Notes: generated by a model from the sequence alone, not told the origin. A DNA stretch of 64,000 nt from BPGX01 sp035405785 (GCA_035405785.1 DAONJS010000003.1:62001-126000); one strand, 5' to 3'. Shown: positions 34,572 to 43,763, counted from the stretch's first letter. Numbers and translations: made by a program.

Positions 34572-36015
34572 GGATGTTGTTTTTAATGTTATTATTATTT
34601 TTATGATAGACATCAATGCTTACAAGCATAGCAATAAATCCCCAGAAAGGTAAGGAAAGTTTATCTGTATCTAAAAAGTTGTTGAAAAAGCCGTGAACAA
34701 AATAGGTAACTAGCCCAAGAAATATACCATAAGTAAGAATTTTAATCTTTTTATTTTGAACAGTGTAGCAGAGCCGATAGCCCAGAGAAAAAACAAAAAG
34801 TATTAAAGTAAGGACAATTAGTAATCCAGGTAATCCTTCTTCTGATAAGGGTCCTAAATATTCAGAATGGGAATTTCCACCAGTTCCAAAATTAGTGCTG
34901 ATAATAGTTTTTTCTTTACTTAATTGATATGGAGCATAAAAGAATTGATAAGTACCAGGTCCAAATCCGAATACAGGTTTGTCTAAAAACATTCTTATTG
35001 CACAATTCCATCTATTGATTCTTTCAAGGTTAGAAGCATCATTTTTAATGTTGTAAGTTGATAATATATTTTCATAAAAACTTCCTTCTGAATCGGTTTT
35101 ATTTTTTCCCATCAGATAAAGCAATTCTTCGCTAAAACTAAAAATAATGATAAATAGAGAAACAAAAGAAATCAGAAGTGTACGAAATTTAATTTTTAAT
35201 AAAAGTGTAATAAGTACAAGTAATGCAGCAAATAGTCCAATCCAAGCAGCACGGGCAAAAGAAAAGATTACTGCAACAAATAAAATGATAGAAATAAATA
35301 TTAAAAAGGATTTAAATACTATTTTGTTTTCAATGATAACGAGTGAAATAACAGGCGGTATAAATAAAGCCAGAGCCGCACCATAAGCAGTGTGGTCATT
35401 ATAAAATGGAGTAACAATCCAGTCGGCAATTTTATGGTGGAAGTTATATTCAGCATGTTTGATAAGTGTAATAATTGCTACACAAGATAAACCAAGGGCA
35501 TACATCCAGATAAACTTTTTGATATTTTCAATATTTTGAAAAAGAAAATTCATTAAGAAGTAACTACTCAAAACGAACCACAAACGGGCGGTCAGATACT
35601 TTGCAGAAACAATAATATCCATACTTGTAAGGGTAGTAATGAACATCCATATAAGTTGAATAAAAATTATTTTAGTAACAGGATGTTGAAAAATTGTTTT
35701 TGCAGTTATACCTTTTAGTTTTTCATTGATTAAATAAATACCAGAAAAAATAATCATTAGAGGTTCAGTAGGAATACTCAAATCAATTCCTTGTGTAATG
35801 CCTAATTCGCGAAGTGTAATAGCAAATGGCGTAATAAACACCATAAAAAAAATAATCCATTCTGTAAAGTAAAATATTCCAACAAGCAAAAGAGTTACAA
35901 ATGGAATTAAATTAAAAGGCACAAAAAGATCGTACTTATTGGTAAGTATGTAATATTCAAAAAAGAGGAATAATGTTATTCCTAAAAATAAAGGTATATC
36001 TTTTTTTAAAGACAT
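34552..36015 (-). CDS. O-antigen ligase/polymerase family membrane protein (Wzy/WaaL-like)
   Basis: This polytopic membrane protein of 487 residues has about twelve hydrophobic segments. A large periplasmic loop around residues 310-385 carries ERINRWNCAIRMFLDKPVFGFGPGTYQFFY and NSHSEYLGPLSEEGLPGLL, the PF04932 signature of O-antigen ligases and Wzy polymerases. Which of the two activities it has cannot be told by eye. It follows the two Wzz-like genes and the flippase gene, so polymerisation of an exported glycan is the likely job. The gap to the upstream gene is 3 nt. Confidence 0.88.
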   Translation of the reverse strand: MSLKKDIPLFLGITLFLFFEYYILTNKYDLFVPFNLIPFVTLLLVGIFYFTEWIIFFMVFITPFAITLRELGITQGIDLSIPTEPLMIIFSGIYLINEKLKGITAKTIFQHPVTKIIFIQLIWMFITTLTSMDIIVSAKYLTARLWFVLSSYFLMNFLFQNIENIKKFIWMYALGLSCVAIITLIKHAEYNFHHKIADWIVTPFYNDHTAYGAALALFIPPVISLVIIENKIVFKSFLIFISIILFVAVIFSFARAAWIGLFAALLVLITLLLKIKFRTLLISFVSLFIIIFSFSEELLYLMGKNKTDSEGSFYENILSTYNIKNDASNLERINRWNCAIRMFLDKPVFGFGPGTYQFFYAPYQLSKEKTIISTNFGTGGNSHSEYLGPLSEEGLPGLLIVLTLILFVFSLGYRLCYTVQNKKIKILTYGIFLGLVTYFVHGFFNNFLDTDKLSLPFWGFIAMLVSIDVYHKNNNNIKNNIHEKNNN

Positions 36016-36018
36016 TTA

Positions 36019-36942
36019 TTATTGTTTGTTTGAATATCTGTAAATCAAATAAATAATGAATATTGAAATAACTGCTAATTCTGATAATGAAACAATAATC
36101 CACCTTACAGGAAAATATTTTTTATCGGGCGTAAAAGGAGGAGAAATAACCTGAACAAAATGCAAATTACCTTTTAAATCAACTTCTAATCTGTTCTTTT
36201 CTTTAATTAGTTTTTCAAGAGATTTAGAGATATTTTTTATTTGAAGTTTTAAAGAGTTTATATATTCTCTTTTATTTTTAATATTTTCAAGAATTTTTTG
36301 GTTGTCAGCATCTAATTTTCCAGAACTTAATTTTTTACTTAGATATTTTGCCTGATAATTTTGGTCTACAATATTGTATTGATTATACATGGAAGTTATC
36401 AATGTGTTAATACTATCAATTTGATGTTGCAATGTGTAAATAGTATTTTGGTAGTTGGTATATTCTTCGGTAATAACCTGTTTTTTCAGAGCGAGAATTA
36501 AAGAGTCCGTTGTTTGAATAATACATTCGACAATTTTTTTAGTCATTTCAGGATTACGATCTCTTACTTCAATTTCAATAGATTCATATAAGGTGGGAGA
36601 TAGTGAAACATTTTCTTTATATAAAGAATTTAGTAAACTCCTATAATCAGAGCGTGAAGTATCTATTTTGTAATGTTGAATAAGATTCATTTTTTTTATT
36701 ACAATATCTCTTACTGAAACACTGTTGAAATACTGTAAAAGTTGCTCTGTTTGAGATTCTTCTGAATAGGGCGTAAGGTGAATAGGGTAAACAACAGCAT
36801 TAGTTTTATATTTAGGAGGGATTATAAATGAAATGGCGGTAGAAACTACAGCTGTAATAATAATAATCCAGATTAAAGTTTTTTTGTGATTAAAAATAAG
36901 TTTAAGAAGGGTTGAAATTTCAAGTGAATTTGAAGTATTCAT
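36019..36942 (-). CDS. Wzz-like polysaccharide chain-length determinant protein 2
   Basis: This inner-membrane co-polymerase-like protein has 307 residues from the ATG at 36942, which overlaps the previous stop as ATGA. The first transmembrane segment is TLIWIIIITAVVSTAISFIIPPKYKTNAVVYP (Wzz N-terminal hallmark) and the last is WIIVSLSELAVISIFIIYLIY. The periplasmic part is a long coiled coil (about residues 140-265) and ends with a proline-rich VISPPFTPDKKYFPVRW, as in Wzz and tyrosine-kinase-linked transporters. No cytoplasmic kinase domain is present. A longer frame from 37026 is an extension into the neighbouring gene. Confidence 0.85.
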   Translation of the reverse strand: MNTSNSLEISTLLKLIFNHKKTLIWIIIITAVVSTAISFIIPPKYKTNAVVYPIHLTPYSEESQTEQLLQYFNSVSVRDIVIKKMNLIQHYKIDTSRSDYRSLLNSLYKENVSLSPTLYESIEIEVRDRNPEMTKKIVECIIQTTDSLILALKKQVITEEYTNYQNTIYTLQHQIDSINTLITSMYNQYNIVDQNYQAKYLSKKLSSGKLDADNQKILENIKNKREYINSLKLQIKNISKSLEKLIKEKNRLEVDLKGNLHFVQVISPPFTPDKKYFPVRWIIVSLSELAVISIFIIYLIYRYSNKQ

Positions 36943-37925
36943 AAAGAGTTGTTTTTTGATTGATAAATGAAATATGAAAATAATAATAATTCTGTTGATA
37001 ACAAACAGATTAATACAACCAGCCATCTTACAGGTCTGGCTTTCTTATTATCAGGAAGTGCTTTTTGAACAACAAATGATAAAGGCAAAACATTATTTGC
37101 ATCTACAATCATTTGATCATATTTACTTTTTATTACAGCAAATTTTGCTCTGTATTTTCTGAGATTTTCACTCCAAGTATTATATGCTCCACCATATTTT
37201 TGCAGATTTGAGAAAAATTGTTCTAATGCTTCTTTTTGACGCAAATCATTTTTAGCAATGGCTTTCGCATATTCTTTTGAAAATGCTTTTACTTGTTCTT
37301 TGTAATCATAAATACCCATTTTTCTTAATGTATTCAAACTATCTTCCATTTCATTAATTTTTAAGATGGTTTGATCATATTCTTGTTTCACAATATCCAA
37401 TGCTTTTTTCACTCTTTCATAACTCATATTTTTTTGAACAGTATCAATCAGTTCTACAAATTTATTGGCAATCAATGAAGCGGTATCTGGGTTTCTGTCA
37501 TATACTTTAATTCTGATAGCACTATAATTTGTTCTGTAAATAGAAATATAATGATCCCATTTACTTTTCAAATAATAAAATTTATATTCTTTATTTTCAA
37601 TTTTCCATCTTTTCCATAAATTCATTTTGTTAGCCAACAAAACTTTTAATTCATCAGAATATACAATTTGCAATAATTTTTCTAAATCATCTTCATCACC
37701 TATTTCTAAATAATCTTCCTGATTACCAACATTTGGTTCTATGAGCATTTTAGAAACTGAAAAATGACGAGCAGGTAATAAAATAGTTTCAGATTGATAT
37801 TCAGTTGGTAAAATATAAGAAATAATAATTCCTAATATAATTGATATAACTCCAAATATTAAAAAGTAACGAAGTTTTTGTCGTAAAATCTGTATAAAAA
37901 AATGAGCGGCTATAAATGCATTCAT
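36939..37925 (-). CDS. Wzz-like polysaccharide chain-length determinant protein 1
   Basis: The protein of 328 residues has the same layout as its neighbour. An N-terminal membrane segment (FLIFGVISIILGIIISYILPTEYQSETILLP) is followed by a periplasmic coiled-coil region (about 165-270) and VVQKALPDNKKARPVRWLVVLICLLSTELLLFSYF at the C-terminus. It is a divergent paralogue of the next gene. The ATG overlaps the flippase stop by 4 nt. Two consecutive Wzz-like genes could form a mixed oligomer. Confidence 0.85.
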   Translation of the reverse strand: MNAFIAAHFFIQILRQKLRYFLIFGVISIILGIIISYILPTEYQSETILLPARHFSVSKMLIEPNVGNQEDYLEIGDEDDLEKLLQIVYSDELKVLLANKMNLWKRWKIENKEYKFYYLKSKWDHYISIYRTNYSAIRIKVYDRNPDTASLIANKFVELIDTVQKNMSYERVKKALDIVKQEYDQTILKINEMEDSLNTLRKMGIYDYKEQVKAFSKEYAKAIAKNDLRQKEALEQFFSNLQKYGGAYNTWSENLRKYRAKFAVIKSKYDQMIVDANNVLPLSFVVQKALPDNKKARPVRWLVVLICLLSTELLLFSYFIYQSKNNSL

Positions 37926-39367
37926 CGTTTGATTTTTAATAATTTTAAAGCAGAGTTAATGGAAAGAACATTGCTTAAAAAAGCCCACAATATACTGAAT
38001 GCTATCATTATTGCGAAATTTAAAATCCATTGTTTAGTAATTTGTAATGAGAATATATTTATTACAATAACACCAACAATAAATATACTCAAAGAACGAA
38101 TGAATTTCCAGTTTATTTTGAAATGAAAAATCTGTTTAGCCATCCAAACCTGAATTAAAGCCGTGAGAAATTGTGTAATAACACTAGCCCATGCACTTCC
38201 ATAAGATTTAAATTTTGGAATAAGAATTAAGTTGAGAATAACATTGATAATAATTCCTGAAATAGCCATAGTATTAAGTTGTTTAAGATTTCCGTTGGCA
38301 GTGAGGAGAGTTCCAAAAATATAAGTTGTAGAAATAGCAGTAAAGCAAAACATTAAAATACTAAATACATCAGCAGCATCAGTAGTGCCTTTATTGATGA
38401 GTGCTACTAATTCTTTACTGTAAAAAAAACATCCTACTGATACAATAATAGCGGGTACTATGAGTAATGAAAATGCTAATTTTGTAATTTCTTCAACGCT
38501 TTTTTGTTCTTCAATTAATCTTGCAAAGATGGGTAACAACTGCACAGAAAAAAGATAAGCAATCATATTAGAGGCATCTAAAAAACGAAATGCTTTTGCA
38601 TAAATTCCAGCTTCAATGGCTCCTTCAGGATAATCCAGCATTCTTTCTAACATTACAGCATCTAATCGATTGTAAAATACCATTAGTAAAATTAAAATAG
38701 CATAAGGAAAACTTTTTTTCAATATAAGTAAATTAAATTTCCAGTTCCATGTAAACTTAAAATGCTCTGTTTGTTTTAATACTGCAAAAAATGCAATAAC
38801 GGCAGTAATAGCATAAGCGAACACCTGTGCATATACAAAACTCATAATATCTAACCGAATAGGTAATAATTCAAAAAACAACAACCCAATAATACTAATC
38901 ATAATCAACCTATCTAATACAGAAATAACACTATCTATTTTAAATAAATGTAATCCTAATAAATTACTTCTTAAATACAAAACCATAGAGATAAAAAACT
39001 GATTAATACAAAGAATAAATAAAAGTTTTAAATAACGGGTATTAAATCCAATAAGCCATCCTGCAAGCATTGTAATAGCAATATATAAACCCGCCATTGA
39101 TAATTTTAATGTGATTAAATTTGAAAAATGTTTGCTTAATAAATGACTGTTTTGAGCGATATTTCTGTTATTAAAATTGACTAAACCAAAATCTAAAAAA
39201 ATAGCAAATAAAAATGTAAAATTAAATAAAGTGAAATACTCACCGTAATACTGATTGCCCACTTTGAACTGAACATAAGGTTCTACAACAAGAATCCAGA
39301 ATGGTTTAATAAGTAAGTTTAAAAATAATAAAAAGAATAAATTTTTTATGAAATGTTTTTGTTGCAT
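37922..39367 (-). CDS. Polysaccharide flippase (Wzx/MATE-like, MVF superfamily)
   Basis: This integral membrane protein of 481 residues has about fourteen hydrophobic segments, typical of Wzx-type lipid-linked oligosaccharide flippases. GEYFTLFNFTFLFAIFLDFGLVNFNNRNIAQ near the N-terminus and AIEAGIYAKAFRFLDASNMIAYLFSVQLLPIFARLI in the middle match the family (PF01943/PF13440). It heads the operon with two Wzz-like proteins, a Wzy-like protein and two peptidases. The glycosyltransferases for the repeat unit are not in this window. A weak box CGAATATA (39385-39392) may be the promoter (TATATTCG). Confidence 0.88.
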   Translation of the reverse strand: MQQKHFIKNLFFLLFLNLLIKPFWILVVEPYVQFKVGNQYYGEYFTLFNFTFLFAIFLDFGLVNFNNRNIAQNSHLLSKHFSNLITLKLSMAGLYIAITMLAGWLIGFNTRYLKLLFILCINQFFISMVLYLRSNLLGLHLFKIDSVISVLDRLIMISIIGLLFFELLPIRLDIMSFVYAQVFAYAITAVIAFFAVLKQTEHFKFTWNWKFNLLILKKSFPYAILILLMVFYNRLDAVMLERMLDYPEGAIEAGIYAKAFRFLDASNMIAYLFSVQLLPIFARLIEEQKSVEEITKLAFSLLIVPAIIVSVGCFFYSKELVALINKGTTDAADVFSILMFCFTAISTTYIFGTLLTANGNLKQLNTMAISGIIINVILNLILIPKFKSYGSAWASVITQFLTALIQVWMAKQIFHFKINWKFIRSLSIFIVGVIVINIFSLQITKQWILNFAIMIAFSILWAFLSNVLSINSALKLLKIKR

Positions 39368-39384
39368 TACTTAAAAATAAGTGG

Positions 39385-39392
39385 CGAATATA
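39385..39392 (-). promoter_or_regulatory. Variant -7 box TATATTCG upstream of the flippase operon
   Basis: One mismatch from TAnnTTTG, 17 nt before the flippase ATG. It abuts a heptad array on the upstream side. Confidence 0.3.
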
Positions 39393-39530
39393 GTGAAAAG
39401 TGAAAAGCGAATAGTGTATAGTTTTGAGTTTTGAATTTTTAGTGTTTAGTTATTTGCATTAATAAAATTGAACATTGAATATTGAATATTGAATATTGAA
39501 CATTGAGTATTGAGTATTGAGCATTGAATT
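39391..39530 (+). repeat. Composite heptanucleotide array (AGTGAAN, AGTTTTN, ATTGAAN in order)
   Basis: Starting at 39391 there are AGTGAAA/AGCGAAT-type units. AGTTTTG/AGTTTTT-like units follow (39418-39455), and then a regular array ATTGAAC ATTGAAT ATTGAAT ATTGAAT ATTGAAC ATTGAGT ATTGAGT ATTGAGC (about 39470-39525). Period 7 is kept within each block. All three unit classes of this genome are present in one place. Confidence 0.85.
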
Positions 39531-39542
39531 AAGTATAAAACA

Positions 39543-39571
39543 AAAAACCCCGCTAAAAAGCAGGGTTTTTA
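39543..39571 (-). terminator. Rho-independent terminator of the typA-bamD-rpoZ operon
   Basis: AAAAACCCCGC and GCAGGGTTTTT form a stem with one mismatch around a TAAAAA loop. On the minus strand the stem is followed by TTTTTTG, which suits rpoZ, whose stop is 26 nt upstream. Confidence 0.75.
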
Positions 39572-39596
39572 TTATATGTGAAATGTAAATTAAAAA

Positions 39597-39962
39597 TTAA
39601 TCATTATCTTTATCTTCATCTGGATATCTGTAGTAAATTTTATTATCTAAAAATTCTTCAATAGCAATAGCCGTGGGTTTAGGCATTTTTTCAAACATTA
39701 TGCTAATGTTTGCCTGTTCAGGATTTTCAATAATTTCTTCCAAAGTATCAGTAGAATCTCTGTATTCAGATAATTTTTCTTTAATAAGTTCTTTTATATC
39801 TGAATTAATTTGATTGGCTCTTTTGCTAATAATTACAATAGCTTCGTAAATATTTCCAGTTTGAGCATCAAATTGTCTGATGTCTCTGGTTACAATGGAT
39901 GGATTGCCTTTTACTTTTGTAATATCAAATAATTCTCTTTTTTCTGTTTCTTGTTCTATCAT
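39597..39962 (-). CDS. rpoZ: DNA-directed RNA polymerase omega subunit
   Basis: This protein of 121 residues matches the Bacteroidota form of the omega subunit, which helps assemble RNA polymerase around the beta' subunit. The recognisable core is TRDIRQFDAQTGNIYEAIVIISKRANQINSDIKELIKEKL (about residues 25-64). The C-terminus carries an acidic tail ending in DEDKDND. It follows bamD by 19 nt, an arrangement often seen in this phylum, and is followed by a strong terminator. Confidence 0.88.
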   Translation of the reverse strand: MIEQETEKRELFDITKVKGNPSIVTRDIRQFDAQTGNIYEAIVIISKRANQINSDIKELIKEKLSEYRDSTDTLEEIIENPEQANISIMFEKMPKPTAIAIEEFLDNKIYYRYPDEDKDND

Positions 39963-39981
39963 ATTATTGTGTTTTTATTTA

Positions 39982-40779
39982 TTATTGAAGTAAATTTAAT
40001 TCTTCTTTTGATTTAATGTAATATCTTTCTGCGTCCTTTAAAAATTTACTTTGGGGGTGCAAATCTACGAATTTTAAATAATATTCGCCAACTTTTTCTA
40101 ATCTTTCTTTTTTCTTATCAGGAATACTATTGATTCCCAATAAATAATAGGCCTCTATTATCCAAAACTGAATCTCTTCATTGTATTCTGAATCAGGATA
40201 ATCTTTTTGAAAGTTTTTACCCGCAGTAATAACGGCTTTGTAGTCATCTAACAGGCGATATTGTTTAAGTATTTCATATTCTTTTTTCTCTAATTTGCGA
40301 TGTAAAATTGAAACTATTGTATTGGCACTATCTACCCATTTGCTTTCAGGGAAATTGTCAATAAAACTTTGCATTTCTTTAATAGCGTTAATAGTTGCAG
40401 TTTGGTCTAATGAGTATTTAGGTGAATTGAGATAGTAACAATAACCGTTCATAAAAAAACATTCTTCGGCTTTTTCACTTGTTGGAAATTGTCGCACAAA
40501 ATTTTTAAAATGAAATTGTGCTAATGAGTAATCACCTGTATAAAAATGTGTCCATGTGTAGCGGTAATACAAATCTTCTGATTTGTCTGTGCCTTTAAAG
40601 ATTGGAATCAGTTCTTCATATAATTGCTGAGCACGCACATAATTTTTCTTGTCGTAATAATGATTGGCTTTTTCTAATTTTAGTTCATAGTTTGTGCTTT
40701 TGAGTAATTTATTGTAATTGTTACAACTACTCACGCTCAAAATAATACTAATACTTATGAAATATTTTTTCCAATTCAT
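39982..40779 (-). CDS. bamD: Outer-membrane assembly lipoprotein BamD
   Basis: BamD is the essential lipoprotein of the BAM complex that inserts beta-barrels into the outer membrane. From the ATG at 40779 the protein has 265 residues. The lipobox VSSC places the lipidated cysteine near residue 19, followed by NNYNKLLKSTNYELKLEKA. Several TPR-like repeats follow (KKNYVRAQQLYEELIPIF, TGDYSLAQFHFKNFVRQFPTS, TINAIKEMQSFIDNFPES). The longer start at 40788 adds only MTF. It lies 9 nt after typA and is followed by rpoZ. Confidence 0.9.
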   Translation of the reverse strand: MNWKKYFISISIILSVSSCNNYNKLLKSTNYELKLEKANHYYDKKNYVRAQQLYEELIPIFKGTDKSEDLYYRYTWTHFYTGDYSLAQFHFKNFVRQFPTSEKAEECFFMNGYCYYLNSPKYSLDQTATINAIKEMQSFIDNFPESKWVDSANTIVSILHRKLEKKEYEILKQYRLLDDYKAVITAGKNFQKDYPDSEYNEEIQFWIIEAYYLLGINSIPDKKKERLEKVGEYYLKFVDLHPQSKFLKDAERYYIKSKEELNLLQ

Positions 40780-40788
40780 GAATGTCAA

Positions 40789-42609
40789 TTAAACAAGAGC
40801 CGCCCCTGATTTTTGAACTCTTTTTCTTTCATTTTCATCTAAAATAATTTTTCTCATTCTAATAGATTGTGGAGTTACTTCTACATATTCATCGGCCTGA
40901 ATATATTCCAAAGCTTCTTCTAATGAGAATTTAATTTTGGGTGCTATTTTCATTTTTTCATCAGATCCAGATGCTCTCATATTGGTAAGTTTCTTTTCAG
41001 TGCAGATATTTACTACTAAATCTTCTGATCGTATATGTTCTCCTACAATCATTCCAGTATAAATATCTTCTCCTGGGTCAACAAAAAACTTTCCTCTGTC
41101 CTGAAGTTTATCAATACTATATGCTACTGCTTTTCCAGTTTCTTTACTTACTAATACACCATTGATGCGCATTGGAATTTCACCTGCCCAATCTTTGAAA
41201 TCAATAAAACGATGTGCCATTACAGCTTCACCTGCTGTAGCAGTCAAAACCTGATTTCTTAATCCAATCAACCCTCTTGAAGGAATTTCAAATTCTAAAT
41301 GAGTTCTGTCGTTTTTAATTTGCATGTTAATCATTAATCCTTTTCGTTGAGTTACTAAATCTATTACTTTTCCAGCTACATCAGAAGGGGCGTCAACTGT
41401 AAGTATTTCAAAGGGTTCTTTTTTTCTGCCGTTTTCTTCTTTAATAATTACTTTGGGCTGACCTACTTGTAGTTCATAGCCCTCTCTTCTCATTGTTTCT
41501 ATCAATATAGATAAGTGTAATATTCCTCTACCATAAACTAAATAAGCATCGGGAGAATTGGTGTCTTCTACTCGCAAGGCAAGATTTTTTTCAAGTTCTT
41601 TATATAATCTGTCTCTTAAATGTCTGGATGTAACAAATTTTCCTTCTTTACCAAAGAATGGCGAGTTGTTTATAGTAAAAAGCATGCTCATTGTAGGTTC
41701 ATCAATATGAATAGGCGGTAGAGATTCTGGATTTTCAAAATCAGCAATTGTATCTCCAATTTCAAAATTTTCAATACCTGTAAATGCACAAATATCTCCT
41801 GCACCTACTTCTGTTACTTTTATTTTTCCTAATTTATCAAATACAAATAATTCTTTAATACGAGATTTTTGAATACTTCCATCTCTTTTTACTACACTCA
41901 CAGGCATGTTTTCTTTAATAGTTCCTCTGAAAACTCTGCCAATGGCAATTCTTCCAATGTAAGATGAATAATCTAAAGAAGAAATTTGAATTTGCAAACT
42001 GCCTTGTGGAACTTTCGGAGCAGGAATTTTTTCGATAATTGTATCTAATAGAAAATAAATATCATTAGTAGGTTGTTTGTAATCTGGTCCCATCCAGCCC
42101 TGTTTAGCAGAACCATATACAACCGGAAAATCAAGTTGTTCTTCTGATGCATCTAAACTAAAAAACAGTTCATATACGGCTTCTAATGCTTGTTCGGGGT
42201 TACAATTAGGTTTATCTACTTTATTGATAACTACAATAGCTTTTTTACCGGCTTGAATGGCTTTTTGAGTAACAAAACGAGTTTGCGGCATAGGTCCTTC
42301 AAATGCATCAACCAATAGTAAAACGCCATCGGCCATATTCATAATTCTTTCTACTTCTCCGCCAAAATCAGCGTGGCCGGGTGTATCAATGATGTTTATT
42401 TTGTGGTTTTTGTAATTAACGGAAACGTTTTTAGAGATGATGGTGATACCTCTTTCTCTTTCTAAATCATTATTATCTAATATAAGTTCGCCGGGAAGTT
42501 CGTGTTCTTTGAATACTTCGCAGGATTTAAGAATTTTATCAACTAATGTTGTTTTGCCATGGTCTACATGGGCAATAATAGCAATGTTTCTGATGTTTTG
42601 TGTGTTCAT
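40789..42609 (-). CDS. typA: Ribosome-associated GTPase TypA/BipA
   Basis: TypA is a translational GTPase of the EF-G family that binds ribosomes under stress and aids assembly. From the ATG at 42609 the protein has 606 residues and begins MNTQNIRNIAIIAHVDHGKTTLVD, where AHVDHGKTT is G1. RGITIISKN is switch I, DTPGHADFGGEVER is G3 and NKVDKPNCNP is G4. The C-terminal BipA-specific domain (GNPDAYLVYGRG-like NSPDAYLVYGRGILHLS and the LTNMRASGSDEKM loop) is complete. A promoter box at 42628-42635 lies inside the longer frame from 42630, so the shorter start is right. It is the first gene of the operon with bamD and rpoZ. Confidence 0.95.
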   Translation of the reverse strand: MNTQNIRNIAIIAHVDHGKTTLVDKILKSCEVFKEHELPGELILDNNDLERERGITIISKNVSVNYKNHKINIIDTPGHADFGGEVERIMNMADGVLLLVDAFEGPMPQTRFVTQKAIQAGKKAIVVINKVDKPNCNPEQALEAVYELFFSLDASEEQLDFPVVYGSAKQGWMGPDYKQPTNDIYFLLDTIIEKIPAPKVPQGSLQIQISSLDYSSYIGRIAIGRVFRGTIKENMPVSVVKRDGSIQKSRIKELFVFDKLGKIKVTEVGAGDICAFTGIENFEIGDTIADFENPESLPPIHIDEPTMSMLFTINNSPFFGKEGKFVTSRHLRDRLYKELEKNLALRVEDTNSPDAYLVYGRGILHLSILIETMRREGYELQVGQPKVIIKEENGRKKEPFEILTVDAPSDVAGKVIDLVTQRKGLMINMQIKNDRTHLEFEIPSRGLIGLRNQVLTATAGEAVMAHRFIDFKDWAGEIPMRINGVLVSKETGKAVAYSIDKLQDRGKFFVDPGEDIYTGMIVGEHIRSEDLVVNICTEKKLTNMRASGSDEKMKIAPKIKFSLEEALEYIQADEYVEVTPQSIRMRKIILDENERKRVQKSGAALV

Positions 42610-42627
42610 AATTTTAAAAAAGGACGG

Positions 42628-42635
42628 CAAATGTA
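42628..42635 (-). promoter_or_regulatory. -7 promoter box TACATTTG of the typA operon
   Basis: CAAATGTA on the plus strand reads TACATTTG on the minus strand, 18 nt upstream of the typA ATG. Confidence 0.55.
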
Positions 42636-42709
42636 GGAAAAAGTTTTTAATTTTGAAAAAAGATGAGGGGAAAATTCAATTTTATACCAAAACAATTATA
42701 TTTTCCGAA

Positions 42710-42782
42710 ATTTTAAACACAAAGTGCTCAAAGATAATTAAATATCACAAAGTGCATAAAGGACTTGATAAATCTACTAAAT
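42710..42782. other. Intergenic stretch with CACAAAGTGC words
   Basis: CACAAAGTGCTCAAAGAT and CACAAAGTGCATAAAGG form a loose direct repeat (period about 33). This is the complement-like counterpart of the CTTTGTG words seen in other intergenic regions. No gene is supported; a plus-strand frame across 42437-42853 is a shadow of typA plus this repeat. Confidence 0.4.
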
Positions 42783-42909
42783 ATTTGTGTGCTGATGCTA
42801 TCGGTCAGCATGCTGAAATTTATCGTCAGCATGCTTTCCATAAAAATCTTTGAGTTCTTTGTGTGCTGACGCTATCAGTCAGCATACTGACATTTATCGT
42901 CAGTATTTA
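42783..42909. repeat. Tandem pair of double-hairpin CTGAC-N7-GTCAG elements
   Basis: Two copies of a roughly 50-bp unit lie 73 bp apart (42791-42834 and 42864-42906), differing at about six positions. Each contains two successive hairpins with 7-nt loops. In the second copy these are TGCTGAC-GCTATCA-GTCAGCA (42864-42884) and ATACTGAC-ATTTATC-GTCAGTAT (42884-42906), both perfect. The first copy has one wobble and one mismatch. Confidence 0.75.
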
Positions 42910-43014
42910 AAGATATATTTTTTTTTCTGGTTTTAGAGTAACTTTAGTATAGTAAGATAAGTGTGTATTTTTGTTGCAAAATATTGAATTTGAATTTTAA
43001 AAAAACAAATAAAA

Positions 43015-43045
43015 AAGCCCACAAGAAATTATTTCCTGTGGGCTT
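43015..43045 (-). terminator. Rho-independent terminator of the fusion-protease operon
   Basis: AAGCCCACA pairs with TGTGGGCTT (9 bp), extended inward by GAAAT/ATTTC. On the minus strand the stem is followed by a run of six T, 14 nt past the last stop of the operon. Confidence 0.8.
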
Positions 43046-43058
43046 GAGGAAGATATTA

Positions 43059-43763
43059 TTATTTGATAAAATAACCTATACGAAATCCTAGATAATTCGT
43101 ACTGCCTCCTTTATAAGGAATACTTTCAAATCTCATTCCCCATTCAAATCCGTGTTCAAATGTATAACCATAACCTATTGCCCATGCAAATCTATTATCA
43201 CTTACTGAAATATTAATAGAGTTATCTTTGTATTTCATGTGATTAAAACCAAACATAACATTGAAAAACATACCGGTTCTATCACCAACTACATAATATC
43301 TACCGTCAAGCATTATAGGAATTTGAGTAGCTGATACATTATCACTCAAAAATCTTATTAATTCAAGCCTATAACCAGCAAAAAGACCTACACCAAAATT
43401 AAATCCAATATTTTTCAAAAGTTCAATACCTACTTCAGATGGGGAATATGAAAATTCTTTAAAGTAGAATAATTGCCCAAAATTTAATGAAATTTGTATT
43501 CCATCGTGGCTTTCGGCGGCGCGAGGGATTAGTGTTGTTTTATTAAATGTATTAGAAGAATAAAGAGGTGATGATTTATCCAGAAAAGGATTTGAAATTT
43601 TTAGATAATTTTTCTTTTCTAAATCAACTTTGTAAGTAGTTAAAGTGGAAGGATTTGTGTTATTAGGAATTGTTGAGGAATTTGAAAATCCCAAATTGTT
43701 GAAAGTTGTTGCTACTAATGTTGTTAGGATGAGTTTTTTAGCTGTTGTGATTTGTTTTTTCAT
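43059..43763 (-). CDS. Predicted outer-membrane beta-barrel protein, unknown family
   Basis: I do not recognise a named family. The N-terminus (MKKQITTAKKLILTTLVATTFNNLGFS) is a signal peptide. Residues 85-234 look like an eight-stranded barrel of the OmpA/OprF transmembrane type: GIQISLNFGQLFYFKEF, FGVGLFAGYRLELIRF, DGRYYVVGDRTGMFFNVMFGFNHMKY, FAWAIGYGYTFEHGFEWGMRFE and the terminal YLGFRIGYFIK. Residues 28-80 are low-complexity Ser/Thr/Asn/Pro. It is the last gene of a four-gene minus-strand locus (30-nt gap) and is followed by a strong terminator. Confidence 0.65.
   Translation of the reverse strand: MKKQITTAKKLILTTLVATTFNNLGFSNSSTIPNNTNPSTLTTYKVDLEKKNYLKISNPFLDKSSPLYSSNTFNKTTLIPRAAESHDGIQISLNFGQLFYFKEFSYSPSEVGIELLKNIGFNFGVGLFAGYRLELIRFLSDNVSATQIPIMLDGRYYVVGDRTGMFFNVMFGFNHMKYKDNSINISVSDNRFAWAIGYGYTFEHGFEWGMRFESIPYKGGSTNYLGFRIGYFIK

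Noticed and set aside
39470..39525. Heptad array considered as a CRISPR array
   Set aside because: Units are 7 bp and contiguous with no spacers.
42437..42853. Plus-strand frame of 138 codons
   Set aside because: It is the antisense of typA for most of its length, and the rest is CACAAAGTGC-type repeat DNA; no ribosome binding site or domain.
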